Shown: piece after piece, positions 47,820 to 57,861 of the stretch
Layout: the number at the start of each line of letters is the position of its first letter
Numbering within the stretch: position 1 is the stretch's first letter
Assembly (NCBI GenBank): GCA_017644425.1
Contig: JAEPLN010000001.1
Coordinates: 310,001 to 374,000, forward strand
DNA length: 64,000 bases
Source: Prochlorococcus marinus CUG1433
Lineage (GTDB): Bacteria > Cyanobacteriota > Cyanobacteriia > PCC-6307 > Cyanobiaceae
Direction of reading: 5' to 3'
Position numbers and translations under genes: made by a program
The notes under the pieces: generated by a model
Told to the model about the DNA's origin: nothing
Seen by the model: only the letters and a program-made list of their open reading frames with translations
The model's database searches: none

Positions 47820-48242
47820 ATGTCTAATTCAAATTTCAGCAATAATCCTGGACAAGAAAATTACAGAAGTCGTTCTAACAATGAAAGATCTAATTTCAGA
47901 GATAGATCGGGCGGCAGAAGAGACGGAGGAGGATTCCGCATAAGATTGAGTGATAACGAAATGAAAGCTGTTAAATCAATACAAGAAACCTTTCAATTAA
48001 GATCTACCGTTGCAGTTCTGGGTTTCTCTGTTAGAACACTTAGCGAAATGATCAAAGACGAAAAATTGATTGAATCAATCAAAGAATATGCAAAAAATAA
48101 TAAAAACTCCTCTCCGAGTAGACAATCACAAGATTCTTATGAAGAAAAGACAAAAAAAGCACCTGACCCTTTTGCAAGACCTGTAAAAAGTACATCAACT
48201 GAAGAGATCCAATCTAGCGAAGTAGAAGAGGATGGCAAATAA
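47820..48242 (+). CDS. Gly/Arg/Asn-rich protein of unknown function upstream of trpS
   Basis: The first 40 residues are disordered and rich in Asn, Arg, Ser and Gly (RDRSGGRRDGGGFRIRL), an RGG-like composition found in RNA-binding proteins. A compact predicted-helical core follows, DNEMKAVKSIQETFQLRSTV then LGFSVRTLSEMI. The tail from about residue 95 is acidic and low in complexity. No family is recognised; nucleic-acid binding is an inference from composition. Its last 11 bases overlap trpS in another frame, so translation may be coupled. Confidence 0.65.
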   Translation: MSNSNFSNNPGQENYRSRSNNERSNFRDRSGGRRDGGGFRIRLSDNEMKAVKSIQETFQLRSTVAVLGFSVRTLSEMIKDEKLIESIKEYAKNNKNSSPSRQSQDSYEEKTKKAPDPFARPVKSTSTEEIQSSEVEEDGK

Positions 48243-49248
48243 AAAAAGAATTCTTTCGGGAGTTCAACCAACTGGTGATTTACATATTGGGAATTGGCTT
48301 GGGGCCATAAATAATTGGGTTACGCTTCAAGAGCAATATGAAACATTTCTATGTGTAGTTGATTTGCACGCAATAACAGCCTCATATAATCCCAAAGAAT
48401 TATCTAAAAACACTATCTCTACAGCGGCTTTGTACGTCGCTTGTGGGATAGATCCAAATATATGTTCAATTTTTGTCCAAAGTCAGATTTCAGCCCATTC
48501 AGAACTTTGTTGGATATTAAATTGCATGACCCCAATAAATTGGATGGAAAGAATGATTCAATTTAAAGAAAAATCCATACAACAAGGTAATAATGTATCT
48601 ATTGGATTATTTGACTATCCAATACTTATGGCTGCAGACATCCTTCTTTATGATGCTGACTTCGTACCAGTAGGTGAGGATCAAAAACAACATCTTGAAC
48701 TTGCGAGGGATATTGCACAACAGAGAATTAATGCCAGATTTAGTAAGGATAAAAATATTTTAAAGATCCCTCAACCAATCATCATGAAGAATGGTTCAAA
48801 AATAATGAGTTTAATTGATGGTTCAAGAAAGATGAGCAAAAGTGATCCTAATGAGAGCAGTCGCATTAACTTATTAGATCCTCCTGAAATAATTACAAAA
48901 AAAATTAAAAGAGCAAAAAGTGACAGTTCTATTGGGATTGAATTTAACAACCCTGAGAGACCAGAATCTAAAAATCTTTTGATGATTTATTCAATATTAT
49001 CTGGCAAAGAAATTTCTCAATGTGAAAATGAATTCTCAGAGACTGGATGGGGGACATTTAAAAAATTAATTACCGAACAACTTATTGAATCACTAGAACC
49101 TATTCAGAAAAAATATAAATTATTAATTAATGATCCATATCAATTAAATAAAATCCTTAATGAAGGGAAGGAAAAAGCTGAAGATTTAGCAAATCAGACT
49201 TTAAAAAGAGTTAAATCAAAATTAGGATTCTTTGAAATGGAGAAATAA
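48232..49248 (+). CDS. trpS: Tryptophanyl-tRNA synthetase
   Basis: A class I synthetase of 338 residues. The HIGH-like motif is PTGDLHIGNWLGAI (13-26) and the KMSKS loop is RKMSKSDPNES (199-209). VGEDQKQHLELARDI is also diagnostic. It charges tRNA-Trp. ATG lies inside the end of the preceding gene. It is followed by thrS after three bases. Confidence 0.97.
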   Translation: MANKKRILSGVQPTGDLHIGNWLGAINNWVTLQEQYETFLCVVDLHAITASYNPKELSKNTISTAALYVACGIDPNICSIFVQSQISAHSELCWILNCMTPINWMERMIQFKEKSIQQGNNVSIGLFDYPILMAADILLYDADFVPVGEDQKQHLELARDIAQQRINARFSKDKNILKIPQPIIMKNGSKIMSLIDGSRKMSKSDPNESSRINLLDPPEIITKKIKRAKSDSSIGIEFNNPERPESKNLLMIYSILSGKEISQCENEFSETGWGTFKKLITEQLIESLEPIQKKYKLLINDPYQLNKILNEGKEKAEDLANQTLKRVKSKLGFFEMEK

Positions 49249-49251
49249 ATT

Positions 49252-51168
49252 ATGCCAATAATTACTTTACCTGATGGTTCAAAAAAGGTTTTCGAAAAAT
49301 CTGTAACCATTATAGAAATTGCCCAGAGTATAGGCCCTGGATTAGCTAAAGCAACAATTGCTGGGAAAGTAAATGATGTTCTTCTTGATGCAACTATTCC
49401 TATAAATGAAGATTCCGAAGTTGTAATAATTACATCAAAAGATAAAGAAGGAATTGAAATAATTAGACATTCCTTTGCTCACCTTATTGGTCATGCAGTT
49501 AAACAAATTTACCCTAATATTAAAATGGCAATTGGGCCAGTAATTGAAGATGGTTTTTATTACGATATTTTTTCTGAATATAGATTTACTCCTGAAGATT
49601 TAATAAAAATCGAAGATAGAATTAATAAATTAATAAAAACAAACTACGATGTTGAAATTTTACAAGTTTCAAAAGAAGAGGCAATTAAAACTTTCAAAGA
49701 AAGAGATGAGACTTTTAAATTAAGAATAATTGAAGAAATCCCTGAAAAAGGTCTCATCAATTTATACAAACACGAAGAATATATCGATATGTGCAGGGGG
49801 CCTCACGTTCCCAATACTAGACATTTGAGACACTTTAAATTACTTAAATTATCAGGTTCATACTGGAGAGGGAATTGTGAGAATGAATCATTGCAGAGAA
49901 TATATGGAACTGCATGGGCAAAAGAAAAAGAACTCAATGACTACTTAACAAGAATTGAAGAAGCGGAAAAAAGGGATCATAGAAAACTTGGGAAAAAACA
50001 TTCACTTTTTCATATACAAGAGGAATCTCCAGGTATGATTTTTTGGCATCCGAATGGATGGACAATCTACCAGGTCCTGGAAAAATACATAAGAGGAATA
50101 CTTAAAAAAAATGATTATTTAGAAATTAAAACTCCACAAACTGTTGATAAATCTCTTTGGGAAAAATCCGGTCATTGGGAAAAATTTAGAGACGATATGT
50201 TCACTACTGCATCAGAAAATCGAACTTACGCAATTAAACCAATGAATTGTCCATGCCATATTCAAGTGTTTAATCAAGGTTTAAAAAGTTATAAAGATTT
50301 ACCTATTCGTCTGGCTGAATTTGGTTCTTGTCATAGAAATGAGCCCTCTGGAGCACTACACGGCTTAATGAGAGTAAGAAACTTTACTCAAGATGATGCA
50401 CACATATTCTGCACAGAAGAACAAATTCAAGAAGAAGTATCTACTTTTATAGATCTTGTTTTCGAGGTTTATAAAACTTTTGGTTTTGATGAAATCATTA
50501 TCAAATTATCAACTCGTCCTGAAAAAAGGGTTGGTAGTGAAGAGATTTGGGACAAATCAGAAGAAGCTCTTACCAAAGCTCTCGATAATAAGAATCTAAA
50601 ATGGGAACTACAACCTGGAGAAGGTGCTTTTTATGGTCCAAAAATAGAATTCTCGTTAAAAGATTGTCTCAATAGAGTCTGGCAATGCGGAACAATTCAG
50701 GTTGATTTCTCAATGCCTATTAGATTGGATGCAACTTATGTTGATATTGATAATGAAAAAAGGAATCCAGTTATGCTCCATAGAGCAATTTTAGGATCGT
50801 TTGAAAGATTTATCGGAATTTTAATTGAAGAATATGAGGCAAAATTCCCAATTTGGCTTGCACCTTATCAAATAATTCTATTAAGCATTACCGATAGAAA
50901 TATCGAAAAGTGCTTTCAATTTAATGAATTAATAAGTAATAAAGGTTACCGATCAAAAGTTGATATTAGGAATGAAAAAATAGGATATAAAATTAGGGAG
51001 GCAACCCTAGGGAGAGTGCCTTTAATTGCAGTTATTGGAGATAAAGAAGAAGAAATTGATTCAGTTTCCTTAAGAGCTTTGGATGGAACAAATTTAGGAA
51101 TTTTCAATTTATCGAATCTATACAAATTAATGGATGAATTAATAGAAAAAAAAGGGAGAACAGAATAA
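49252..51168 (+). CDS. thrS: Threonyl-tRNA synthetase
   Basis: Full class II enzyme of 638 residues: TGS-type N-terminal domain (residues 1-62), the editing domain with [16 protein letters not shown] and [13 protein letters not shown], the catalytic core with [17 protein letters not shown] and [20 protein letters not shown], and the C-terminal anticodon-binding domain from about residue 540. It is the second synthetase in the run with trpS. Confidence 0.97.
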   Translation: MPIITLPDGSKKVFEKSVTIIEIAQSIGPGLAKATIAGKVNDVLLDATIPINEDSEVVIITSKDKEGIEIIRHSFAHLIGHAVKQIYPNIKMAIGPVIEDGFYYDIFSEYRFTPEDLIKIEDRINKLIKTNYDVEILQVSKEEAIKTFKERDETFKLRIIEEIPEKGLINLYKHEEYIDMCRGPHVPNTRHLRHFKLLKLSGSYWRGNCENESLQRIYGTAWAKEKELNDYLTRIEEAEKRDHRKLGKKHSLFHIQEESPGMIFWHPNGWTIYQVLEKYIRGILKKNDYLEIKTPQTVDKSLWEKSGHWEKFRDDMFTTASENRTYAIKPMNCPCHIQVFNQGLKSYKDLPIRLAEFGSCHRNEPSGALHGLMRVRNFTQDDAHIFCTEEQIQEEVSTFIDLVFEVYKTFGFDEIIIKLSTRPEKRVGSEEIWDKSEEALTKALDNKNLKWELQPGEGAFYGPKIEFSLKDCLNRVWQCGTIQVDFSMPIRLDATYVDIDNEKRNPVMLHRAILGSFERFIGILIEEYEAKFPIWLAPYQIILLSITDRNIEKCFQFNELISNKGYRSKVDIRNEKIGYKIREATLGRVPLIAVIGDKEEEIDSVSLRALDGTNLGIFNLSNLYKLMDELIEKKGRTE

Positions 51169-51178
51169 TTTTAAATAA

Positions 51179-52204
51179 ATGAATTTTCTCGCATGTGATC
51201 TAGGAGGTACAAAGGTTCTATTGGGAATTTACAAAAAAGATGTAAATAATGATTCGCCTAAATTAATATTTAAAAAGAAGTATTTATCTTCAGAATGGGA
51301 TTCTTTTGAGCTAATTTTGGAGGATTTTTTAAAAAAAGAATGCAAAAATATTACTCATCCTCATTATGCATGTTTCGCTGTAGCTGGTCCTATATCCAAC
51401 GACAATGCAAAAATTGTTAACTTATCGTGGAATATCTCTGGAAATGCATTAAAAAACAAATTTAATTTTAAAAGCTGCGAGCTAATAAATGATTTTGCAG
51501 TGCAAATTTATGGAATACCCTTCTTACAAGAAAATCAGTATTCAACAATCCAAAATGGGAACCCCTCTAAAGGAGCTAATAATGATTTGCATGCAATTGT
51601 TGGAGCTGGGACAGGTTTAGGTATTGCAAGAGGAATAATATCAGAACATAAAGTGAAAGTTTTAGCTAGCGAAGGTGGTCATGTTGAATACTCACCGAAG
51701 TCAGAATTAGAATGGGAATTAAAGATATGGCTTAAAGATTCTCTGAATCTTGAAAGGATATCTTGTGAAAGAATTATTAGCGGCACTGGTTTATCAAGAA
51801 TTGCCGAATGGAGACTAAGCAAACCTGATGCTCAAAACCATCCTCTACAAAAATATTTAAAAGAAATTAAAATTTTTGATGCTACGAGAAAAGAACTTCC
51901 TCAAAAAATTTGTAATCTCGCTAAAGAAGGGGATCTGCTAATGATTGAAGTTGAGAGGATTTGGTTAGGTGCTTATGCCTCTTTATTAGGAGATGTTGCT
52001 CTTCAAGAATTGTGCTTTGGCGGTTTGTGGATTTCTGGAGGAACCGCATCAAAACATTTCAAAAACTTTAAATCAGATTTATTTATGAAACAATTTTTCG
52101 ACAAAGGAAGATTAAAAGATATTCTTAAAACAATACCTCTGAAAGTGATCATAGATGAAGAGTTTGGACTTTTTAGTGCAGCCTGCAGAGCAAAAATGCT
52201 TTAA
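51179..52204 (+). CDS. glk: Glucokinase
   Basis: A ROK/Glk-type sugar kinase of 341 residues. FLACDLGGTKVLLGIY is the phosphate-binding motif 1, AIVGAGTGLGIARGI the adenosine-site glycine motif, and ASEGGHVEYSP the substrate segment. It phosphorylates glucose using ATP. ThrS stop and this ATG are ten bases apart. It suggests use of free glucose from glycogen or from uptake. Confidence 0.92.
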   Translation: MNFLACDLGGTKVLLGIYKKDVNNDSPKLIFKKKYLSSEWDSFELILEDFLKKECKNITHPHYACFAVAGPISNDNAKIVNLSWNISGNALKNKFNFKSCELINDFAVQIYGIPFLQENQYSTIQNGNPSKGANNDLHAIVGAGTGLGIARGIISEHKVKVLASEGGHVEYSPKSELEWELKIWLKDSLNLERISCERIISGTGLSRIAEWRLSKPDAQNHPLQKYLKEIKIFDATRKELPQKICNLAKEGDLLMIEVERIWLGAYASLLGDVALQELCFGGLWISGGTASKHFKNFKSDLFMKQFFDKGRLKDILKTIPLKVIIDEEFGLFSAACRAKML

Positions 52205-52223
52205 AAAAACTACTTAACAAAAA

Positions 52224-53171
52224 ATGTATATCCCAGAAGTTGGTAAAAAAATAATAGCAACAGTACCTTCCACAACAGCTAATTTGGGGCCAGGTTTTGA
52301 CTGCCTTGGAGCAGCATTAGATCTATATAATGAATTTATTTTTACAAGAATTGAAGGTGGTGGAGATAGATTTGATTTAATAATGGAAAGTAACGATGGT
52401 AATCATTTAAGAGGAGGACCTGAAAACTTAGTTTTTAGGGCGGCTCAGAAAGTATGGGAAAGTGCAAATATGGAACCTTTCGCACTAGAAGCAAGAGTTA
52501 AATTGGCAGTGCCGCCTGCACGTGGACTTGGAAGCAGTGCTACAGCAATAGTTGCTGGACTGATAGGAGCAAATGCAATAATGAACTCTCCATTGTCTAA
52601 AGAAAAACTTCTTGAACTTGCCATTGATATAGAAGGTCATCCTGATAATGTAGTTCCCTCTCTCTTAGGGGGTCTTTGTCTGACAGCGAGGTCTTCTTCT
52701 CAAAGATGGAGAATAATAAGGTGTGATTGGCACGATTCGATTAAAGCTGTTGTAGCTATACCTGCTATGCGTCTAAGCACAAGTGAAGCAAGAAAGGTTA
52801 TGCCTAGGAATGTGCCCATATCTGATGCAGTGACAAATATGGGGGCACTTACTTTGTTGCTAAATGGATTAAAGGCAGGAAATGAGGATCTTATAAAAGA
52901 GGGAATGTTTGATAAGCTACATGAACCCTACAGATGGAAACTTATTAAAGGTGGACTAGAAGTCAAAGATGCCGCTATAAATGCAGGTGCTCTAGGATGC
53001 GCAATTAGTGGAGCTGGACCAAGTATCTTAGCTTTGTGTAAAAAAGAAAATGGTAAAAATGTTAGTCAAGCAATGGTAAGAGCATGGGAAAAGTCAGGTA
53101 TAGCAAGCAGAGCACCATTCTTAAACGTTCAAACAACTGGTAGCCAATTTAGCACTATCTCTGGTAAGTAG
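52224..53171 (+). CDS. thrB: Homoserine kinase
   Basis: A GHMP kinase of 315 residues. The ATP loop is VPPARGLGSSATAIVAG (96-112), motif 1 is PSTTANLGPGFDCLGAALDL, and AISGAGPSILAL is motif 3. It phosphorylates homoserine toward threonine, and so competes with MetA, encoded about 47 kb away, for the same substrate. Confidence 0.96.
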   Translation: MYIPEVGKKIIATVPSTTANLGPGFDCLGAALDLYNEFIFTRIEGGGDRFDLIMESNDGNHLRGGPENLVFRAAQKVWESANMEPFALEARVKLAVPPARGLGSSATAIVAGLIGANAIMNSPLSKEKLLELAIDIEGHPDNVVPSLLGGLCLTARSSSQRWRIIRCDWHDSIKAVVAIPAMRLSTSEARKVMPRNVPISDAVTNMGALTLLLNGLKAGNEDLIKEGMFDKLHEPYRWKLIKGGLEVKDAAINAGALGCAISGAGPSILALCKKENGKNVSQAMVRAWEKSGIASRAPFLNVQTTGSQFSTISGK

Positions 53172-53250
53172 TTTTACTTAGGCATTTTTAATGTTATAGT
53201 CTCAAGCTAGTACAACTTCAACTAGAATAAAAAAATTATTCATTCCATAA

Positions 53251-54795
53251 ATGAATCTAGAATCTTTTCCTTGGCTATCATCTGTCGTTTTAATGCCTTT
53301 AATTGGGGCATTAATAATGCCTTTCTTGAGTTCAAAAGAAGGAGAAGATAATACACTACCTAGAAATATCTCATTAAGTTTTTTATTTGTAGATTTTTTA
53401 CTAATAATCGGGGTACTTTTTCAAAAATTCAATACTTCAGATAGCTCTTTGCAACTGGTAGAAAGAGCTTCCTGGCTACCCTCAATAGGCTTAGAATGGT
53501 CACTTGGAATAGATGGATTATCTGCTCCTTTAGTAGCTTTAAGTGGGTTGATTACATTTTTATCAGCTGCCGCAAGTTGGAAAATAAAAAAGAAATCTAA
53601 TCTATATTTTGCTCTCTTATTAGTCCAAGCATCAGCACAAGCATTAGTTTTCCTCTCTCAAGATTTCCTATTATTTTTCTTGGCATGGGAACTTGAATTA
53701 GTTCCGGTATATCTTCTTATTGCTATTTGGGGAGGGAAAAAGAAATTATATGCTGCTACAAAATTTATTCTTTATACTGCTTTAGCCTCTTTATTAATAC
53801 TCATAAGTGGTTTAGCTCTTGCTTTGACTGGTGATACTTTTACTTTAAATATTACCGATTTAACGAATAAACATGTAACAGGAAGCCTTGCACTATTATC
53901 TTATTTAGGATTTTTAATTGGTTTTGGAGTAAAACTTCCTATCTTTCCATTACATACTTGGTTACCAGATGCACATGGAGAGGCTAATGCACCAGTTTCA
54001 ATGTTATTAGCTGGAATACTTTTAAAAATGGGGGGCTACGCTCTTCTAAGATTCAATGTTCAAATACTACCTGAAGTGCACCTTCAAATTGCACCAGCAT
54101 TAATTATTCTTGGAATCATTAATATAATTTATGGAGCACTAAATGCATTTGCACAAGATAATGTCAAAAGGAGAATAGCATGTAGCTCAGTTAGTCATAT
54201 GGGTTTTGTTCTATTAGGGATTGGAGCAGTAGATGCTCTAGGGATAAGCGGAGCAATGTTACAAATGATCAGCCATGGACTTATCGCTGCAGCAATGTTT
54301 TTTGTTACTGGCTCATTCTATGAAAGAACAAATACTCTTTCGATACCGAATATGGGCGGTTTAGCAAAGGTCTTACCAATAACTTTTGCTTTTTTCTTAG
54401 CCAGCTCTTTGGCATCTTTAGCTCTACCTGGGATGAGCGGTTTTATAAGTGAAATAACTGTATTTTTAGGTATCACAAGTCAAGAAGGCTTCAGCTCTAT
54501 ATTTAGATCGATAACGATTCTTATTGCAGCTATAGGTTTAGTTCTAACACCAATATATCTATTATCAATGTGTAGAAGAGTATTCTTTGGCCCAAGAATT
54601 CCTGCACTAGCTACAGTCAAAGAGATGAATGGTAGAGAATTGACAATTGGTTTCAGTTTATTGTTACCTACACTGGTAATAGGTTTTTGGCCCAAAATCG
54701 CCATAAATTTATACGAATCTTCAACAAATGCTCTCAGTCAGCAGCTAACTTTAGCTAAGTTAATTGGGTTAATTTCAAACATTAGTTTAGTTTAA
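53251..54795 (+). CDS. ndhD: NAD(P)H-quinone oxidoreductase subunit NdhD
   Basis: A 14-helix proton-pumping antiporter-like subunit of NDH-1 (514 residues). Signatures include [40 protein letters not shown] and [19 protein letters not shown]. It lies in the thylakoid membrane and takes part in cyclic and respiratory electron flow. Which NdhD paralogue (respiratory or CO2 uptake) I cannot settle; the absence of ndhF and cup genes beside it is compatible with the main NDH-1L form. Confidence 0.93.
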   Translation: MNLESFPWLSSVVLMPLIGALIMPFLSSKEGEDNTLPRNISLSFLFVDFLLIIGVLFQKFNTSDSSLQLVERASWLPSIGLEWSLGIDGLSAPLVALSGLITFLSAAASWKIKKKSNLYFALLLVQASAQALVFLSQDFLLFFLAWELELVPVYLLIAIWGGKKKLYAATKFILYTALASLLILISGLALALTGDTFTLNITDLTNKHVTGSLALLSYLGFLIGFGVKLPIFPLHTWLPDAHGEANAPVSMLLAGILLKMGGYALLRFNVQILPEVHLQIAPALIILGIINIIYGALNAFAQDNVKRRIACSSVSHMGFVLLGIGAVDALGISGAMLQMISHGLIAAAMFFVTGSFYERTNTLSIPNMGGLAKVLPITFAFFLASSLASLALPGMSGFISEITVFLGITSQEGFSSIFRSITILIAAIGLVLTPIYLLSMCRRVFFGPRIPALATVKEMNGRELTIGFSLLLPTLVIGFWPKIAINLYESSTNALSQQLTLAKLIGLISNISLV

Positions 54796-54808
54796 TCTGT
54801 CTAAATAA

Positions 54809-56896
54809 ATGGAAACCTCAATTTTTAAACATGGAGAATTACCAGAATTTAAAAAATTTACCCCTGAAAACATCAGTAAACAATTTCCAAGAGTACTAGA
54901 GAAGATAGCCGAAGACTTTAAAAACATAGAGGAAGATTTATCTAATTACCTAATTCAAAATGATTTAAAATGGAATAAAGTTATAAATCCTTTAAATGAA
55001 ATCAATGAAATTCTTAGATGGAGTTGGGGAGTAATAAGCCACCTAAATGCCGTAAACAATTCTGAAAGTCTTAGAGATATTTATTCAAAGTTTCTTCCCG
55101 AAATCATCAGCTTGAGTAACAAATTTGGGCAAAGTAAAATAATCTATGATTCTTTAATTAAGCTTAAAGAGACAAATAACTTTGATCAAATCAAAAACAG
55201 AATTTTAGACAAAGAAATTCTTGAGATGCAACATAGAGGAATTTCATTGCAAAAAAAAGATCAAGAAGAATTCAACAATAATTCGGAAAAACTTGGGAAG
55301 CTATCAACAGACTTCAGCAACAATGTTCTTGATGCCACTAATCAATGGTTTTTAATATTAAATAAAAAATCTGAAGTCAATGGTCTTCCTGAAAGGGTTC
55401 TAGAATTGATGGCAATTTCTGCGCACAATCACTTAAAAAAAGAAGAGGTAGTTGATATTAAAAATGGTCCTTGGAAATTAAGTTTAGATATACCAACTTA
55501 TACTTCATTTATGACATATGCCACCGACCGCAACCTTAGAGAAAAACTATATAAGGCATTCGTTGGTAGGGCGTCTCAAGGAGAAAAAAATAATTCTGAA
55601 ATCATTGAAGAGATATTATCTCTTAGAACGAAACAGGCTAATCTTCTCGGTTATAAAAGTTGGGCAGAACTAAGTTTGTCAACGAAAATGGCGAAAGAAA
55701 TTAAGAATGTTGAAAATCTTTTAGAAGAATTGAGAGAACCAGCATTGAAAACCGCAAAAATTGAATTAGAAACCCTCAATAAGTTTTCTAAAGCTAACGG
55801 TTTTCCAAAATCGCAGAATATTGAGCCATGGGATATCAGTTATTGGTCTGAACTTCTTAGAAAGGAAGTGCTTAATTTGGATCAAGAGTCTTTGAGACCA
55901 TGGTTCCCACTAAATGATGTTTTGAAAGGTTTATTTAAATTAAGCGAAAATCTTTTTGAAATTAAAGTTGTTGAGGCAACTAATGAGGTTCCTCTTTGGA
56001 ATGATGATGTTTTGTTTTTTAATATCCTTAATAAAGAAGATAACAAAATAGCATCTTTTTACCTCGATCCATATTCTCGGCCTGAATCAAAAAGAGGAGG
56101 AGCTTGGATGGATGAATGTTTGAATAAAAATAATGTTGGTAAAAAGACCCTCCCCGTAGCTTATCTCGTTTGTAATCAGACTCCGCCATCAAAAGATAAA
56201 CCTAGTTTGATGAGTTTTGATGAAGTTCAGACACTATTCCATGAATTTGGTCATGGTCTTCAACATATGCTTACTACTGTAAATCTTCCTCAAGCAGCTG
56301 GTATAAATAACGTTGAATGGGATGCAGTCGAACTTCCAAGTCAATTTATGGAAAACTGGTGTTTCCATAAAAATACAATTTTGAATATTGCTAAGCACTA
56401 CAAAACAGGAGAAAAATTATCCGATGAAAATTTTGAGAAGCTCCTAAAGAATAGAACTTTTAATTGTGGTATGGCTACTCTTAGACAACTACATTTTGCA
56501 ATAACAGACCTCAGATTACACAGTAATATTGATAAAAAAGAAGGTGAAACGGCAGATGAAATAAGAAGAGAAATTGCAAAACTAACTACAGTTATTGAAC
56601 CAATTCAAGAAGATCAATTTCTTTGTTGTTTTAGTCATATATTTGCAGGAGGATATTCTGCAGGATATTACTCCTATAAATGGGCTGAAGTTCTAAGTGC
56701 TGATGCTTTCTCAATGTTTGAAGAAGCTGATCTGGAAAACTCTGAAGATCTAAAGTTAATAGGAAAGAAATTTAAAGATACAATACTTAGCTTGGGTGGA
56801 AGCTTACCTCCACTAGACATATTCAAACTATTCAGGGGTAGAGAGCCACAAACAGATTCCTTAATAAGACACTTGGGGCTATCTGGAGCTACATAA
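54809..56896 (+). CDS. prlC: M3-family oligopeptidase (oligopeptidase A-like)
   Basis: A zinc metallopeptidase of 695 residues. The HExGH site is His478, Glu479, His482 in LFHEFGHGLQHML. SPERTL-free N-terminal helical cap and late YKWAEVLSADAFSMFEE are normal for thimet/OpdA enzymes. It degrades short peptides, including cleaved signal and transit peptides. It begins 13 bases after ndhD and overlaps the convergent lipase gene by eight bases. Confidence 0.93.
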   Translation: METSIFKHGELPEFKKFTPENISKQFPRVLEKIAEDFKNIEEDLSNYLIQNDLKWNKVINPLNEINEILRWSWGVISHLNAVNNSESLRDIYSKFLPEIISLSNKFGQSKIIYDSLIKLKETNNFDQIKNRILDKEILEMQHRGISLQKKDQEEFNNNSEKLGKLSTDFSNNVLDATNQWFLILNKKSEVNGLPERVLELMAISAHNHLKKEEVVDIKNGPWKLSLDIPTYTSFMTYATDRNLREKLYKAFVGRASQGEKNNSEIIEEILSLRTKQANLLGYKSWAELSLSTKMAKEIKNVENLLEELREPALKTAKIELETLNKFSKANGFPKSQNIEPWDISYWSELLRKEVLNLDQESLRPWFPLNDVLKGLFKLSENLFEIKVVEATNEVPLWNDDVLFFNILNKEDNKIASFYLDPYSRPESKRGGAWMDECLNKNNVGKKTLPVAYLVCNQTPPSKDKPSLMSFDEVQTLFHEFGHGLQHMLTTVNLPQAAGINNVEWDAVELPSQFMENWCFHKNTILNIAKHYKTGEKLSDENFEKLLKNRTFNCGMATLRQLHFAITDLRLHSNIDKKEGETADEIRREIAKLTTVIEPIQEDQFLCCFSHIFAGGYSAGYYSYKWAEVLSADAFSMFEEADLENSEDLKLIGKKFKDTILSLGGSLPPLDIFKLFRGREPQTDSLIRHLGLSGAT

Positions 56897-57482
56897 TAAT
56901 TTCACCGATTATGTTGTCAACCACTGATTTATTTCTCACAAGATTTCTATGTTTATATACTTTTACTGATATTTTTTTTCCTTTATTTAAATTAGTCCAC
57001 CAGCTAGGGAAAACCATAAGATCCCAATAAGTATAGAAATTTATACATTTGATATCATCCAGAAAAAAATCATTCTTTGCTAGTTCTCTCAAAAACTTAC
57101 TATTTATTTTCATTTCTGATATCCCTCTAAAAGGGTATTTAGGTATTAACTGAGCCATTAATGTTCCTTTGTGAGGGGAACCTATAGATATAAATCTTCT
57201 TGTTCTTTTATATCCATTAAATTTTTGAAGCCAGTACCTACCAATTATTCCTCCCATAGAAAAGCCCAAAATATCTATTTCTTTTTCTAAACCGTATTTA
57301 TCTAAAATTAATTCATTTAATGTATTTGTTAAATCTATAATTGAAGTCATTCCGAACGAATGATTAAGAGTTGGAGCAAAATATTCAATTCCAATATCAT
57401 CGAGTTTTGAGGTGATAGAAGAAAAAATACTTGAAGTATTCCAAAGACCATGAATTAATATAATGGGATTTCTTTTTTCCAA
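56889..57482 (-). CDS. Alpha/beta-hydrolase (lipase/esterase-like)
   Basis: It opens with PIILIHGLWNTSSIF, the oxyanion HG motif, and has the nucleophile elbow LGFSMGGIIGRYW with Ser75. The segment FISIGSPHKGTLMAQLIP resembles triacylglycerol lipases. The likely catalytic His lies in VYKHRNLV near the end. It has 197 residues, short for the fold, and no signal peptide. TTG start. Substrate is unknown. Confidence 0.82.
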   Translation of the reverse strand: MEKRNPIILIHGLWNTSSIFSSITSKLDDIGIEYFAPTLNHSFGMTSIIDLTNTLNELILDKYGLEKEIDILGFSMGGIIGRYWLQKFNGYKRTRRFISIGSPHKGTLMAQLIPKYPFRGISEMKINSKFLRELAKNDFFLDDIKCINFYTYWDLMVFPSWWTNLNKGKKISVKVYKHRNLVRNKSVVDNIIGEIIM

Positions 57483-57488
57483 CCCTTT

Positions 57489-57851
57489 TTATTTTTTTTC
57501 AAGAATTCTTACTATTGAAACCTTCCCATCAAAACCCGTAATTGGAGGATTGCATTTTGTCAAAATAATTTTAATTTTTGAAAGCTTAAATTCCTGATCA
57601 ATTATTTCTAAAATGGCGCTTGAGTATTTTTCGATGGTAAAACAATATATTTTCCTTGATTGGTCTTTTAGAATTTTAACTAGTTTTGAATAGTCAACTG
57701 TTTCCTTTATATCGTCATTTTCAGTACACTTTTCAAAATCAGTCCACAAAAGTATATCCAAAATAAAGAATTGTCCTAATTTCCTTTCTTCTTCTAGGAC
57801 TCCTACTCTAGCCCAAAGTTTAATATTCTCAATTTTTAAAAATGTCTCCAT
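57489..57851 (-). CDS. folB: Dihydroneopterin aldolase
   Basis: A short folate enzyme: FLKIENIKLWARVGVLEEER carries the family Gly-Val-x-x-Glu-Glu motif, ETVDYSKLVKIL the second box, and CNPPITGFDGKVSIVR the third. I chose ATG at 57851 (120 residues), since the longer frame to 57911 overlaps proA and adds an unconserved hydrophobic stretch. It lies ten bases downstream of proA. Confidence 0.88.
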   Translation of the reverse strand: METFLKIENIKLWARVGVLEEERKLGQFFILDILLWTDFEKCTENDDIKETVDYSKLVKILKDQSRKIYCFTIEKYSSAILEIIDQEFKLSKIKIILTKCNPPITGFDGKVSIVRILEKK

Positions 57852-57861
57852 CTTCAAAAAT

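Noticed and set aside
53165-53185. Weak hairpin after thrB as terminator
   Set aside because: The stem is only five AT-rich pairs without a clear following T run.
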